The notes under the pieces: model-generated
Seen by the model: only the letters and a program-made list of their open reading frames with translations
Databases searched by the model: none
Told to the model about the DNA's origin: nothing
Part shown: piece by piece, positions 33,470 to 45,020 of the stretch
Numbering within the stretch: the stretch's first letter is position 1
How the letters are laid out: the number at the start of each line of letters is the position of its first letter
From: Agarophyton chilense
Lineage: Eukaryota > Rhodophyta > Florideophyceae > Gracilariales > Gracilariaceae
Length of the DNA stretch: 64,000 nt
Direction of reading: 5' to 3'
Assembly (NCBI GenBank): GCA_030374765.1
Contig: JARGXX010000016.1
Span: forward strand, 62,001 to 126,000
Made by a program: the position numbers and the translations under genes

Positions 33470-34780
33470 CAACATCCTTCTAAGTGTTCGCCGGTACCAT
33501 TTTGGTTTGATGACACCGAAAAGCAAGGGATATCATCGTCCACCGGTTCTGTCTCTAACCCTGAGATATTAAAGCGTGACATAGCGTCAGCTATGTTGTG
33601 CTTAATACCTGGACGGTACTGTACGTCGTATTCAAACTCCGAGAGTCTCAAACTCCAACGGGCAAGTCTACCAGACGCATCTGCGAGTCCGAGGGTCCAC
33701 CTTAAGGCGTCGTGGTCCGTGCGCAACGTAAAGCGCTCACCATAAAGGTATGGACGGAGCATCAACATGCTCCACACTATTGCTAGACATTCCTTCTCGG
33801 TTACCGTGTAGTTCTGCTCCGCCTCATTCATAACACGGCTCCAGTATCCTATAGGTAGTTTGTCTCCGTTGTGCTGCTCCTGCATGAGACAACAACCAAT
33901 TTGGGCATGGGATGCATCTGTATCCAGCGTGTACGGTAGACCTGTTTTCGGTAACGCTAAGATTGGCGGCGACAACAGCGCTCGTTTCAATTCCTCAAAG
34001 GTATCCATTTCGTCGTTCGATAGATTTTCAAACCGTTCAGGTTCACCATTCTGGAGCTTCTTGTGGAGGGGGGCCGCTATTTTCGCGAATCCCTTCACGA
34101 AGCGACCATAGACGATACATAAACCTATAAAGGATCGTATGTCTGTCTGGGATCGTGGCAACTTGACCTCCTGTACGGCTCTAATGTTGCTCAGCGCAAC
34201 CTCTAGGGTACCAGGGCCTATGATTTGGCCCAGGTATTCAACCGTTCTGGTAAAGAAGACGCATTTGCGTAGCTTCAGCGTTACCCCTGCCTCAGCTTAG
34301 AGGATTAGTACGGTGCGTACGTGTGCAAAATGCTCTTCTACCGATCTGGAATAGATGATTTCATCATCGATGTATACCAAGGCGGTTCTCCATTTAACCT
34401 TCGAAAGGATGATGTCCAGGGCCCTTTGAAAGGTGGCTGGGGCATTGCGCAACCCGAAAGGCATCCGCGTGAAGCGAAACAAACCTGCATGGCACGTGAA
34501 GGTCGTTTTGTCTCGATCTTCCTCACCTACGGGTATCTGCCAATAACCACAATTGGCATCCAACGTGGTAAATGTCTGCGCATCTCCCAAGGAGTCGATG
34601 CACTCATCCATTCTAGGTATCGGGTACGAACCCTTGATTGTCACGCTATTGAGCCTCCTCTAGTCCACACAAAACCTTATACGGTTATCGCTTTTCTTCT
34701 GAACCAGAACCACGTGACTAGCCCAATCTGAGTTGGCTGGTTCAATTACACCTTCTTGGAGCATTCGCTTCACTTCTTTG
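33470..34780 (-). pseudogene. Element B part: reverse transcriptase and RNase H
   Basis: RT segments FTTLDANCGYWQIPV, MPFGLRNAPATFQR and ALVYIDDEIIYS, then RNase H with YTLDTDASHAQIGCCLMQ, EKECLAIVWSM and FTLRTDHDALRWTL. Closely parallels the same region of element C. Confidence 0.8.
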
Positions 34781-35599
34781 AGTTATATCTCTCTCGCCTT
34801 CGGACCTGCACGGTATGGTTGCTGATAAATCGGCTTCGAGTCGGGGAGGAGCTCAATGCGATGCTCTGTGGCCTTAATTTTGCCCAGATGGACTGACGAC
34901 ATGGTTTCGAACTCTTCCAGAAGGTCGACAACACAGCCCGGCAGTTGGGCGTTTTCTTCACCGATATGGACTGTATCTTGCCATTGCCTCTCAGGGTCCG
35001 GTTCCTCTTCTTTGTCTACCAATGCCTTATCCGTTAGCTTTGATTCCAAGTTGGTATTTATCGATACCTTTGTGGTTGTGGACGCATTTGCGCACCCTCC
35101 TTCCTTATCGAAGGCGACCTCGCCGAGATCAGTGTGAGCTACGGTGAAGACTCCTTGTGGTGCCGGTAGTGGGATGCCAACATTGGTATTTTTGGGCAAC
35201 TTCACATCATGACTGCTGAAGTTGCTGAGACACACCTTAAAGGGTTGATTTGGGATGTTGTCGACAATCCCGTTCACCATCAAGGTGAGGTGTCGATGGG
35301 CTAACCTCGGATGGTTTTGTAGTATGACCAGCCCGGGGGTCGCACACGACTCTGGTGCCAATATTTGGTGCATTGGCAGGATAACAACCTGTTTGGTAAT
35401 GCACACTTTGTTGGAGACCGTTTCGGTGGATATCGTCTTTTTTGGTTTGACGAACCATCCGCGTTTGGTTTCCATATTACCTAAAATGGCAATTCGTCCC
35501 CCGTGACGTAGGGCGACGGTACGGGACCCAGGAAGGATTGCTTTGACATGTCTTTGAATGAAGTTCGTACCTAGTACGCAGTCTGTTGGTAACCGGTCG

Positions 35600-35960
35600 A
35601 CCACAAAGAATTGCAGTCTTACCTTGAGGTGTCCGAGCTGCACCACAGTGGTGAACATACATCTAAGGTTAATGGGCGCTCATTTGCATCTACCAGCGGG
35701 TTGTTGTCGGGAGGTCGGCTCAAGTTCCGATGTACCGCCTCAGGTATGACGCGGGAGTTCAGGACGTTTGGGCCGGCCCCCGTATCCAACACGCAGGTTA
35801 CCGGAACCGCAAGGCGATCGGAGAAACACATTGAAGCACGTAATTTATTGTTATTGTACTTCATATGACAAACCAGAACTGGTTGTGACGTGTTCTCTTC
35901 CACTTTCAAGGTTCTGGGTATCGATTGGCCTTCCAATTGCAGGTTGTGTTCGGCCATTAC
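35600..35960 (-). pseudogene. Element B part: aspartic protease
   Basis: VTCVLDTGAGPNVLNSRVI carries the DTG motif; the spacing to RT matches element C. Confidence 0.65.
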
Positions 35961-37680
35961 GCCAACCGTTCGGTGTTTTCCTCTTGTACGGGAGGGGTTG
36001 AGCCCAAGTTTGGTGTTTCTTCGATGGTATTGACCTGTACCGGTGTACGGGGTTGGAACCTATTTGGTGCTTGCATTGAAGACCCATAGAGTCGTTGGTG
36101 ATTCTGCATTCGAGCCTGAATCAACTGGTCTCTCAACCCTGGAGGTATGTTAGCGCAATCATTTGCCAAATGGTCTGTCGCGAGACAGAACCAGCAAACG
36201 AGGCCTCCAGTTTTGGGGTCTCGCGTTACCATTGAGGGGGGCCTCGAAACCTGGTTGGTATGAGCAGTGGCGTAGGATGCGGTTGGCCAGATATGGGAGC
36301 TCGCTCCCTGCATCATTTGCGAGCTCACCGCAATTGGCGGCGATTGTACCGAGTGTGGTGTACGATTTGACGACCAATTTCCTACCGTTGAAGGTTTCGA
36401 GAACCGCCCCTGGGTCGATACCAAGTGCATACTGGTTCCGGTAGATACTTTGGGGTGCAAGCTACCCTCTGAGGTTGTGGTATCTTCAATTTCCAAGACC
36501 GACCTTTTCTGTTTATCCTTCGAGGTTGGAGGCACGGCTGGTTTCTTTCCCAGCCGAAGGGTATCTCCAAGGCCCTGGGAGTATCGAGCCAACCCATTGT
36601 AGTGTACCTTTCGGTAAGTGGCCAGGTAGTTGCGTACCTGGGAACGGATCGCTTTGTCGACATTGTCGGTAAATAGCGACTTTAACCTAGAGGTAGTGAA
36701 CACATTACCACAACGGGTTGCCAGACTCCAAAGCGCGAGCGAAAACGCCGATTCAGTTTGACAAGACCTTTGATGGTAAGCGAGTACTTCCGAGTAAGCC
36801 TCTTAGATATCCTCATCGGTGGTGTATGTTTCCAAAAGGAAATTGACCACCTCTGGGTATGACTGCAACATCTCCGTGCCATCCTCATCCATCGCTAAGG
36901 TATTGCCGCGAAGCCTACCCTGCAGCAAATAGTATGCTTGTCCTTTAAAGTAAAACTGAAATAGCCACATAGCAGCGCCCTCGGCAAACCCATTTCGGTC
37001 ACATGCAATCTTGAACTTCTGTAGAAACTCAATCACCGCAATAGGATCCGTACCTGTGAAGGTTTTGTCACCCATTTGGAAGCTGAGCTTCTTTTGGTGC
37101 TTAGTAATCTTCTGAGCGACCTCTTGCGTGTATTCGGAAGACTTGTTGATCAACCGATAAGTCCTGTAATCAACCGCTTGGGTGAACATATCGTTCAACG
37201 GTTGGTGCACCTCCAGGTCTATTTCGGTGTCCGACTCAGAGTCGGGCGACTCATTGCATCGCGTTTTACCCTTTCGGGTCTTTTTCGAACACTTCTTCGT
37301 CTACCTCTTCGGTTTCTTCTTCTCCTTACCTTTACGGTCATCATCCGACGATGAAATAGTATCGGAACTGGAGTCTGACGATTCGGGGTATGAATCATCC
37401 TCTCGATTCTTTCCCCTCTTCGTCCTCCGCTTCTACCCTTTTCGGTTTCTTCGTTGCTCATCCAACGAGTCAGACCAATCGTCCTTGGGACCACCTCCAT
37501 GGGTATTCTTTTGACCGAAACCAGTAATTGGTGGCAGATGAATGTCTTGAAAATCTACCTTCCTCGGGACATCTTGACTCTGCCTTGGACCTTGTACGTA
37601 CTCACTAACAGTAGGTGTGTGTTTGGAATGGGTGGAATGACCCATTAGGAACCCTTGTGGTATGCGCTTTGTGATGTTCA
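35960..37680 (-). pseudogene. Element B part: Gag with zinc knuckle
   Basis: Capsid-like helical stretch (TDPIAVIEFLQKFKIACDRN, YPEVVNFLLETY) resembling that of element C, followed by a CWFCLATDHLANDC zinc knuckle. The upstream part is rich in Ser, Asp and Lys/Arg. Confidence 0.65.
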
Positions 37681-38293
37681 CCTGTGTAGGTCGGGATTCT
37701 ACGAATCCCTTGGAAATCCAAAGGTCCTACACAGCGCGGTAAACATGCTCCCTAGCATCTGTAAAGAGATACTGTTTCACTATTCCAGGTATCCTTTCCG
37801 ACAGCTTTTAAGCTGCTCAGTCAACCACAATACGGGTAAATGCATCGAAGTCCATTGAGAGCGGAACCATCCGGGTATCAGACTTTTCCTTTATGGTTAA
37901 TGCATCCTCGACCGCGAGGGTGACGAGCGCTTACGCTCGCTCTTCGATCTGAGGCCATAGCTCCTCCGCTGCAACCTCAATTGGTAATTCCCTCTGAGGT
38001 TCCGTTGCCATAGGCGGCGGACCATGTACCTTTCCGGTTTTGTCTCGAGGGTGCCGGAGCAGTTCCTTCGGGTTTTCCAGAATCGGTTGAGCCGGTGGGG
38101 CTCCTTTAGGACCTTTATGGCTTGGCGGGGCGCTCGCACCACGCCTATTCCTTTTAGGTCGTTCCATTTGTGACCAATAGTGGTATCCTGTATTGCTTTG
38201 CGGGATTTCCTGAAACCAAATAGGTCTACGAGCGTCCAATCCTTCTCGGAATCTCGTGTGAACCGTGAAGGAACGACGAAACCTAAAAATACT

Positions 38294-38309
38294 TTCTAAG
38301 TCGGGAGAC
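38294..38309 (-). other. Element B primer-binding site
   Basis: GTCTCCCGACTTAGAA in element sense, five bases inside the 5' LTR; identical to that of element C. Confidence 0.6.
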
Positions 38310-38314
38310 AAAAT

Positions 38315-38948
38315 TGCCGTACAATCACCTCTGGGGTCTGCTACTGTCTTGTCTCGGGAGCGTGGTGACGCTCAACTGTAGGGAGCGTGGTGGCGCTCAA
38401 CCTTTGAAGGTAGACGTAGTAAAACTCGATGGTAACAGGGCACCGTGAAAACCCGCAGGGGCAAACGGCGGGGCGACTAGCCTATACCGTGTAGGTGAAC
38501 GATGGTAGGCGTCGACGCGCGGGAAAGCGTGTGTGGTAGTTGAGAAACAATGAACCAAAAAGTATAGTCGTGACCCAAGTGATGCCTGTCTTTATCAGAT
38601 TAGGATGGGGGAGGTGCAGTTACCTATATGCAGTGGACTGCACTCTCCATATCACCCGGGCGGTGCCAGCAAGGCACGGTCTCTGACCTAGTGCCAGAGA
38701 CCTGGCGAGCACTGGCTACAGTGCCAAGTGGCCACTCCACTACTGTACTAAAATAAATATAATTACAATTACAAGTACTAACAATTACTCAACCAGAAGG
38801 TACATGTCAACTCTACACGTGGCTGACAACACCTAGATGGCAGCTCGCCCGGAGCTGCATGGCTGATGATCCCTCGCATTAATCACCCAGAGGGTCAGTG
38901 TAGTATGTTGCCGACCTCAAAGGTCAGACCTTCTGCCACTATACGACA
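38315..38948 (-). repeat. Element B 5' LTR
   Basis: 634 bases, partner of 20087-20695, with one internal 25-base tandem duplication of the GGGAGCGTGGTG region. Confidence 0.85.
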
Positions 38949-39940
38949 GTAGAGACTGTCCACAGTTTTTCTCAGAAAGGAACAGGAATCAGTGATGCAT
39001 TCATAATCGAATACCGTTACAACCATATCACTTGTCTACTTCCATAACTGAAGATAATTCTTTTGAACTTTGTATCTATGAAGAAATGGAAGTAGATACA
39101 ATTCTGCATGCCTTTTAAATTCCTCAGCCTTGAATCTGGAAATATTTTCCAGGGAAAACGGTGATCGACCCTACGACGAGGGTATTGTACTTGCACATTT
39201 ATGAAGACCATTGTTGATCTGGACTACTGTGTTGTTCGGAATAACAAAATCAGGAACGACTTCAAGCCTTCATACGGATGGGTGTGTTCCTGTGGTCAAT
39301 TTCATTACGTGCTTCACCCAGCCGAGATTTACGAGATGCATGAAATCGTATTGTGCAGAAAAGGGGAGCTCCATGTTAAGATTTCGAAGAATGAAAGGTC
39401 TGGATATGCCAGTACTTTTTGTCAGTGCCTTCTGGTCTTGCGATAACTCACTAAAGCGTGAGAGCTGAGTCCACATTTTCTTGATGTTGTATACGGAGCG
39501 AGAGTTTTGGCACTCAGTCTTACTTGTTACTCCGAGGCTGTAAGTTGTTGATCCTTCGACAACGCATTTGAGAATTCTTTTTTCTATATAGGGTAATGCC
39601 GATGAGCAACTCCAACTCTTAACATATGTCTTCTGTTTCGTGGCAGAAGCGACAGAAGACGTTTGCGTTGTGTCCGGCGAATCCGAGAACCTTTAAAGCA
39701 ACTGGTCAATATGAGGTAAAGAACAATACACACGAGAAAAAGTTCGCAGCTTTCCGTCAGCGCAAGGCACTTTCTCTCCTCTTTCGAGACGTCTGAAGTC
39801 TTTCACGATGAATTCCAAAAACGACTCGAAGAATTAGGCATTGTGACGTCCCGGTATGGCCGTGAAAATGAGAGATTTCGTTGCTCTAGACCTTTCCGAT
39901 GAATGATAGTTCAGAATTGTAGACATCACAGGCCAAGAGG
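38949..39940. other. Stretch right of element B without a supported gene
   Basis: Two overlapping frames of about 80 codons near 39,200-39,470 lack recognisable motifs. Nothing else was recognised. Confidence 0.4.
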
Positions 39941-41014
39941 TTATCGGATCGCCATTTTTCGCCTTTGAAAGTTCGAAACCATCCGTGGAGAGAGTAAGAA
40001 AAACGAAAATTTGTCATCTTCGTCCTCTTTCCATTCTTTCATGCGCTGGTCAAATAATTTGCCGAAGAGCAAACCATGGTAGTAGTCATGACGTGAAGAG
40101 CCATCTGGAATCTCTTCTAGTGATCGTTTTGCTCGCTTGCATCCTTCCATCAGTCCCGAGAAGGATTTAGACGACTAACACAATTCTGCCAGCATTGAGG
40201 AGGGTTTCATGTACCAAAACCTTTGCAAAGATGCTCCAGAAAAAGGTTTGCTGCACTCTGGGCATTAATTTACCGCCTTGAGAAGTCCTCCTTTGTCAGC
40301 ATGCTCCTCCACGCATATCGTCAGATAAAAATTAGGAACGATTGATTGCTTCTTTGCAAGGGAAACCAAAGACTTGTAAGGGCACTTGGAGCTCACCGGT
40401 TCAATAGAAAGTAGTTTCTGTATGCTACGCTGTGAGACCCCAGCAATTTCTGCTGTGTATAGGAAGGAACTAACTCTTTTGTACTCTGAAGCCCTGGTAA
40501 GATCACTGATATCATGTATAACATCCTTGCACTGTGCTTGTTGACAATCGGAATCTTCTGGGCTGTCCGCAGAGGATAAAGATCTTGCGGACTCGAAAGG
40601 GCTGTTGGATTAGTTAAGATCATCGTCGAAACTGTTAACGATCGTATCACAATGCTGGTCTCCAAGCGTAGTGTGATCGAAATCATTCAACGTGATACAT
40701 TTATAGGTCTCGATATTTTCCGAAAGTTCTTGTAATGGACTGTCACACTCTTCGTATGCTTTCTTCTGGATCTGAGGTTCTTTTTCCTGATCATCATGAG
40801 CGTCAGAGACGTTTTGGATTTCTCACCTCTTTCTCTTTCGTTTATAGATGGAAGAACTACAATTCTGACCTGGAGGAACGCCAGAATTGATGGCATAAAC
40901 GTCTTCAGATTCCATAGACTCCCTGAACTCCCATCTACCCCTTCTTCGTTTTGCCAGGATCGTGTTCAACAGGCTATAGTGTGAGAAGCTCAACCTGGAT
41001 TTTGAGGAGAACAA
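39941..41014 (-). pseudogene. Decayed unrecognised protein-coding gene
   Basis: One minus-strand frame stays coding-like for about 350 codons and is cut by only four in-frame stops, at about 40,823, 40,610, 40,270 and 40,160. Protein-like segments include VSSFLYTAEIAGVSQRSIQK, CPYKSLVSLAKKQSIVPNFY, CPECSKPFSGASLQRFWYMK and HDYYHGLLFGKLFDQRMKEW. A CPEC pair suggests a lost metal site. No ATG opens this frame at the upstream end, so an upstream exon may exist. The family is not recognised; it may be a host gene or part of a DNA transposon. The alternative, that some stops lie in introns, has no splice-site support. Confidence 0.45.
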
Positions 41015-41286
41015 GGACTGTTTTCTCCATATGGAGATGTCTAATGCAGTTAAATGTTATTCCCTGGTATCTCTACCGCAAAATTGGACTTTCTCGAGAA
41101 GAACGCAGCTTTAGGCAGATCAAGATTGAATTCGAATTACAGCTTACTAAAAGGAAGAGAAAGATTGTTGACACGTTTCCCGTTCTTGCCGCGTCCCAGA
41201 GTCTTAGGTTCGTCACAGAGTTCATCAAAGAAACGATGAAATGTGACAAGAACTTCGTACAAATGTAACACAAGAGTAAGGCAGCT

Positions 41287-41852
41287 GTGAACTCAACAGG
41301 AATTGCGACTTCGCCGGCGATCGCACGACAGTCAGAACCCGATAGCGCAGAAGGTCTTGGTGAAATCGCTGAGGCCTCGGACTTCACTCCGAACCGTCGT
41401 GTGGGATGTGCTTCGGTCCTTTTTCCTGTTTCCGCACAGGATAATGACAGCCACGCTCAACTATTGCCCGACTACATCAGTTCATATGGTGAGGCAAGGG
41501 ACACCGAGTGTGATGAAGGTGTCACGAATAACGCAATCATATAAGTGTCCAAAACAAAGAAAAACCTGGTTCTGGGGTGAGTCTCTCCGACTCTGGAACT
41601 GGTAGAAATGAAGTAAATCATAGCTCGGTGGACCGAATTCTTTGCAACACTAACCCCAACTCTCGTTTATATCGTCGAAACAGTGATGAAATATGTGAGG
41701 AACATGAAGCCCTAGTTACCAGGCCACGAAAACGAGTTAAAAAGGTGAAGGTCTCTCGCACACACGAACGTCTTCACCGCACATCAAGCAGTACTGGAGC
41801 TGCCCCTGGCTGTCTTAGGATTCGATGTCTTCCTCCCCCTTTGAAGAAGTGA
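41287..41852 (+). pseudogene. Possible small gene or gene remnant, frame interrupted once
   Basis: Two adjoining plus-strand frames of about 85 and 105 codons overlap by a one-base register change near 41,525-41,541. The second ends in a basic tail RPRKRVKKVKVSRTHERLHR that resembles a nuclear-localisation signal. The first is acidic. No ATG opens the first frame (GTG only). Family unknown; could be a broken gene, the end of a spliced gene, or chance. Confidence 0.3.
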
Positions 41853-42744
41853 GGGACATGTTTCAACGAATGGTGGTTTTAGGCTGGGCTCGGTGAACCG
41901 TTTGTATTATGAACGGCTTATTATCCATATTGCCAGTCGCCACCAAAACGTTTTGTACATTGTGTATTCGTGTTTTTCTTTCTTAACCCTCAACAACTCC
42001 ATATCTAACTTCTTGCATTTCTCCTGGCAGAGAGTTTCTTTAAATTCGTCTTGGTTACATCTTAACAAGATACGGGTGCGGTATGGCAAGTATTTGGAGG
42101 ACTTTGGGTCCTCCTGTGGCAGTGTTTGGAGTACTTGTAGTAAGTATGGGCAAAATATTCCGCCCATATTTAGGGGAGGTCTTTACGTATAAACATACTT
42201 CTGAAGAGAGATCTTATTTGTGCTTTGAAGATTTCCTTATATTCATTTCGTGCCTGTTCTGACTTAAAGTAGAACTTGTCCTGACAATTTGCCAACCATT
42301 ATTTGTTCTGTTTGGTAATAATTATATCTCACTTATGGTCGGTGAGGTTATCAAACAGAACCATATTTTGGTCGGCAATTGACCATGCTTCGACGTTGTA
42401 ATGTACTTCTAGCAATAGACTTTAAGGCCCATCGAGAGCCTTTTCTGATCTACCTTTGTGCTGTTTTTGTCTTCATTCTGTGTGGTTGTAACCTTAAGGA
42501 ATTGAGTTTTGTACCCTTTTGGTGTAGATAAAGAACAGATATCGTACAAGAGCAACAGTATAATTGTACTCTGTTCGTAAATCATATGAGTATTCTTGGT
42601 CGACCTATTGAGCTCTTAACCATTCCAGTATCGCGTGCTTCGATTAAGTTCTGCACCCGATATGGCCACATATACACCATGTTCAGAAAATATGTCGTCC
42701 ATTTCAGAACCATATTGTGTACAATATTGGCCTTATATCCACGT
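41853..42744. other. AT-rich stretch without a supported gene
   Basis: Contains short imperfect repeats of ATTTGG/CCAAAT type and frames up to about 100 codons on both strands without motifs. Nothing recognised. Confidence 0.35.
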
Positions 42745-42801
42745 AATTGGGTGCATTTTCTCCAGTTGGGTGTATTTCCTCCAATTCGGTGTATTTCCTC
42801 C
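42745..42801. repeat. Three tandem copies of a 19-base unit
   Basis: The unit AATTGGGTGTATTTCCTCC occurs three times head to tail with a few changes per copy. It lies just left of the Tc1/mariner element. Confidence 0.75.
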
Positions 42802-42835
42802 AAAAATTTGGTACATTTAAGGATTTCATTATGTA

Positions 42836-44181
42836 CAGTGGTCTGCAAAAACAAAAGAACGTTGTGTTTTTTGAACAAAGAAGGGCTTCCGAGAGCCAGA
42901 TGAAGAAAAGATTTAGAGGACAGCAAGCTGACACATCAACTATAAACACTATTCATTCAACTTAAGCCCAAAACTTATATATTACTTACAGATTTAAAAG
43001 CTCTGTTTCTGCAGCAGTGCAAAAAGATAAGAACGATTTCAAAAAAAGGCGCGCACTGATGTTCAACGTACAAAAAACAGTATCCATTGCGCACATGTAC
43101 TACAAATCATTCTCCTTCATATTTTTAGACCTTTTAAAGGTTCATTAAAACTTTCAAACTATGCTGAAGGGTTAATAACTTACCAGCACAGATGTTGCCC
43201 AAATAATTGCACTTCATGGAGCCAATCTGTCCTTCCAAAGCATAGCGACTCAGGTAAATCGCTCCAAAACAGCTGTACACTAATGCCTGAAGCGACAAAG
43301 CGTAGATGTACGAAGAAAAAAAGTTGAAGGCCGCAAAAACTCACACCCCATGATACCCGTCAAATAAAGCGGCTGCTTACTAAGAAATCCTGCTCCACTA
43401 AAGTCGTAAAAGGATCTCAATCTCAACGTCTCTGTTTCTACTGTAACAAGGACTACCCATCGCTTTAACAACTTCGAGTACAAGAAGAAAAAATCGGCAC
43501 CCCTGATGACCGAACAGAATCGAATTGCGCTTCTCGAATGGGCCATGCGATACAATCGATTTTATCGTCATGAATGGAATATGGTTGTATGGTCCGACGA
43601 AAAAAAATATAACGGTAACGGCTCAGATGGGAGAAATTATTACTGGCATGATTTAATTCATGATGAAGAAATGGTTTGGGCAGTTTTTTGTCGTTATGGA
43701 ATTGAACCTTTGGTTTTTGTTGATGGAAATATTAATTCGGAGCAAAATGTAGAGATGCGGAAGTCCAAACTTTTACCTTTAGTTGGCGAATAACATGAAG
43801 AAAAGCTTATATTTATGCAAGAAATTCTCCCATACATGTATCTAGGTATTTGAAGGCTTTTTTAATGAAGAAAATATTGAGCTCTTGGAATGGCCTGCAC
43901 ACTCACCGGATCTTAACCTATTGGAGAACCTTTGGAGTATTTTGGCTTACAGAGTGTATGCTAATAATCGCCAGTTTGGTTCATAAGAAAATCTAAAACA
44001 GGCACTAAGTAATGAGTGGTCAAATTTAGACGCTAACGTGCTCACTATGCTTTCCAGAATCATTCCACGTCATTGCATGGCTGCAATTAGAGCCAATGGG
44101 AAGAAAAAAAGTATATATACTCTTTTGCTGTTGTGTTGTGCAATAAATAAAGTATCGTTCTTTTACTTTTGACGCGGGCAT
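42836..44181 (+). mobile_element. Tc1/mariner DNA transposon, inactive
   Basis: About 1,346 bases between TA dinucleotides at 42834-42835 and 44182-44183, the Tc1/mariner target. Ends are imperfect inverted repeats: left CAGTGGTCTGCAAAAACAAA, right (reverse strand) ATGCCCGCGTCAAAAGTAAA, both followed by AGAACG. The first 10 bases of the two ends differ, so the ends have decayed. It contains a damaged transposase gene (43283-44172). Confidence 0.75.
43283..44172 (+). pseudogene. Tc1/mariner transposase pseudogene
   Basis: Starts MPEATKRRCTKKKS and continues with a paired-like helix-turn-helix region (LTPHDTRQIKRLLTKKS, then LNLNVSVSTVTRTTHRF). The catalytic domain shows MVVWSDEKKYN (first Asp) and WPAHSPDLNLLENLWSILAY (third acidic region, D-x-x-x-x-ENLW). 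The second-Asp block reads FMQEILPYM where FMQDNAP is usual, so the Asp is replaced. It carries in-frame stops near 43,325, 43,790, 43,848 and 43,985 and one register change near 43,410. It cuts and pastes the element in active relatives; this copy cannot be functional. Clear family assignment. Confidence 0.8.
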
Positions 44182-45020
44182 TATATGTTATTTTGTAGCT
44201 GCCGTTCGTTAAGTGCCTGTTTTATTAAAAAAGAGTTCATGAAACTCATTTTAACCTTGTTGCCGACATTTTACCGTGTTCAAGGGTTACCCCTCTACTT
44301 TGTGCGCCCCACATACCAGGTTTGCGTGGTGTTCTTATACTTTTGCACACCACTGTACTTCAGATCAATTTTGGAATGAAATATGGCTACATTACCAACA
44401 CGTGTGGTCCAGAAACGGAACAGCTTCGGAGATGAATGGGTCTATGTTTCGACCACTATTATATGGCCACGTTTGGGCCACGATTAAAGCCCTGTTGTGG
44501 CCCATCTTTTGTCGACCGAATTTTGTACATCTTTGGTCCAAATATGGTCCTTTAAATTTGGCCCTAATTTAGTCCTTTTATGTGATATACTATGCCCATT
44601 GATTATGCTCACTGGAGTTAAAGCTGGTCAATGATTTGAGAGGAACTTGGCCCTCTGTTCGAAGCTCAGTTGTGGCTGAACGTTCATCATACTAACTGGC
44701 AAAAACTAACTCTCCATCTCTACGTCTTCGCTGTGATAGTTCACAGAGACACACTCAATGCTTCAATCTCAACATCATTACGGCTGTAGTTAACTAGCAC
44801 TAAGAAGTCCAACGTCTTGCTGTTGCGCTCCAAATTGCCACTTGAACTGGTGCCTTCCGGATCACTTGACTCCTACTACTCTCCTTCCATACGTTTTTTC
44901 ACGACACCTGAAGAGAATTATCAGTCCCGCTGAGCATGTCCATGGATATAGTATACTTCTTTGCACAGCGACTTTGGCAATCAATCACCTATTGCCATTT
45001 CAAGAAACGATGAGAGCAAG
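44182..45020. other. Stretch between the Tc1 element and the PsuG-PfkB gene
   Basis: AT-rich near 44,200-44,600 with repeated TTTGGTCCAAATATGG-like words. One plus-strand frame (44842-45246) is antisense to the end of the next gene and is rejected. Nothing else was recognised. Confidence 0.35.

Larger units (their letters stand above)
20087..38948 (-). mobile_element. Element B: old Ty3 LTR retrotransposon with antisense extra ORF, interrupted by element C
   Basis: Minus-strand element, 18,862 bases as it stands and about 9,070 without the inserted element C and its duplicated target. LTRs are 609 bases (left) and 634 bases (right; a 25-base internal duplication explains the difference) and end in TGTCG/CGACA inverted repeats. 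A purine tract (AGGAAGGGGG) precedes the 3' LTR. Flanks are GTGGT and GTAGA, so the target duplication is diverged or absent. LTRs differ at roughly 45 of 609 positions (about 93% identical), making it the oldest of the four elements with paired LTRs. Order on the minus strand is Gag, protease, RT, RNase H, integrase; the opposite strand carries an extra coding region near the 3' LTR. It is broken in many places. Confidence 0.85.

Noticed and set aside
42582-42926. Overlapping frames of about 110 codons on both strands
   Set aside because: Produced by low-complexity tandem repeats and the Tc1 end.
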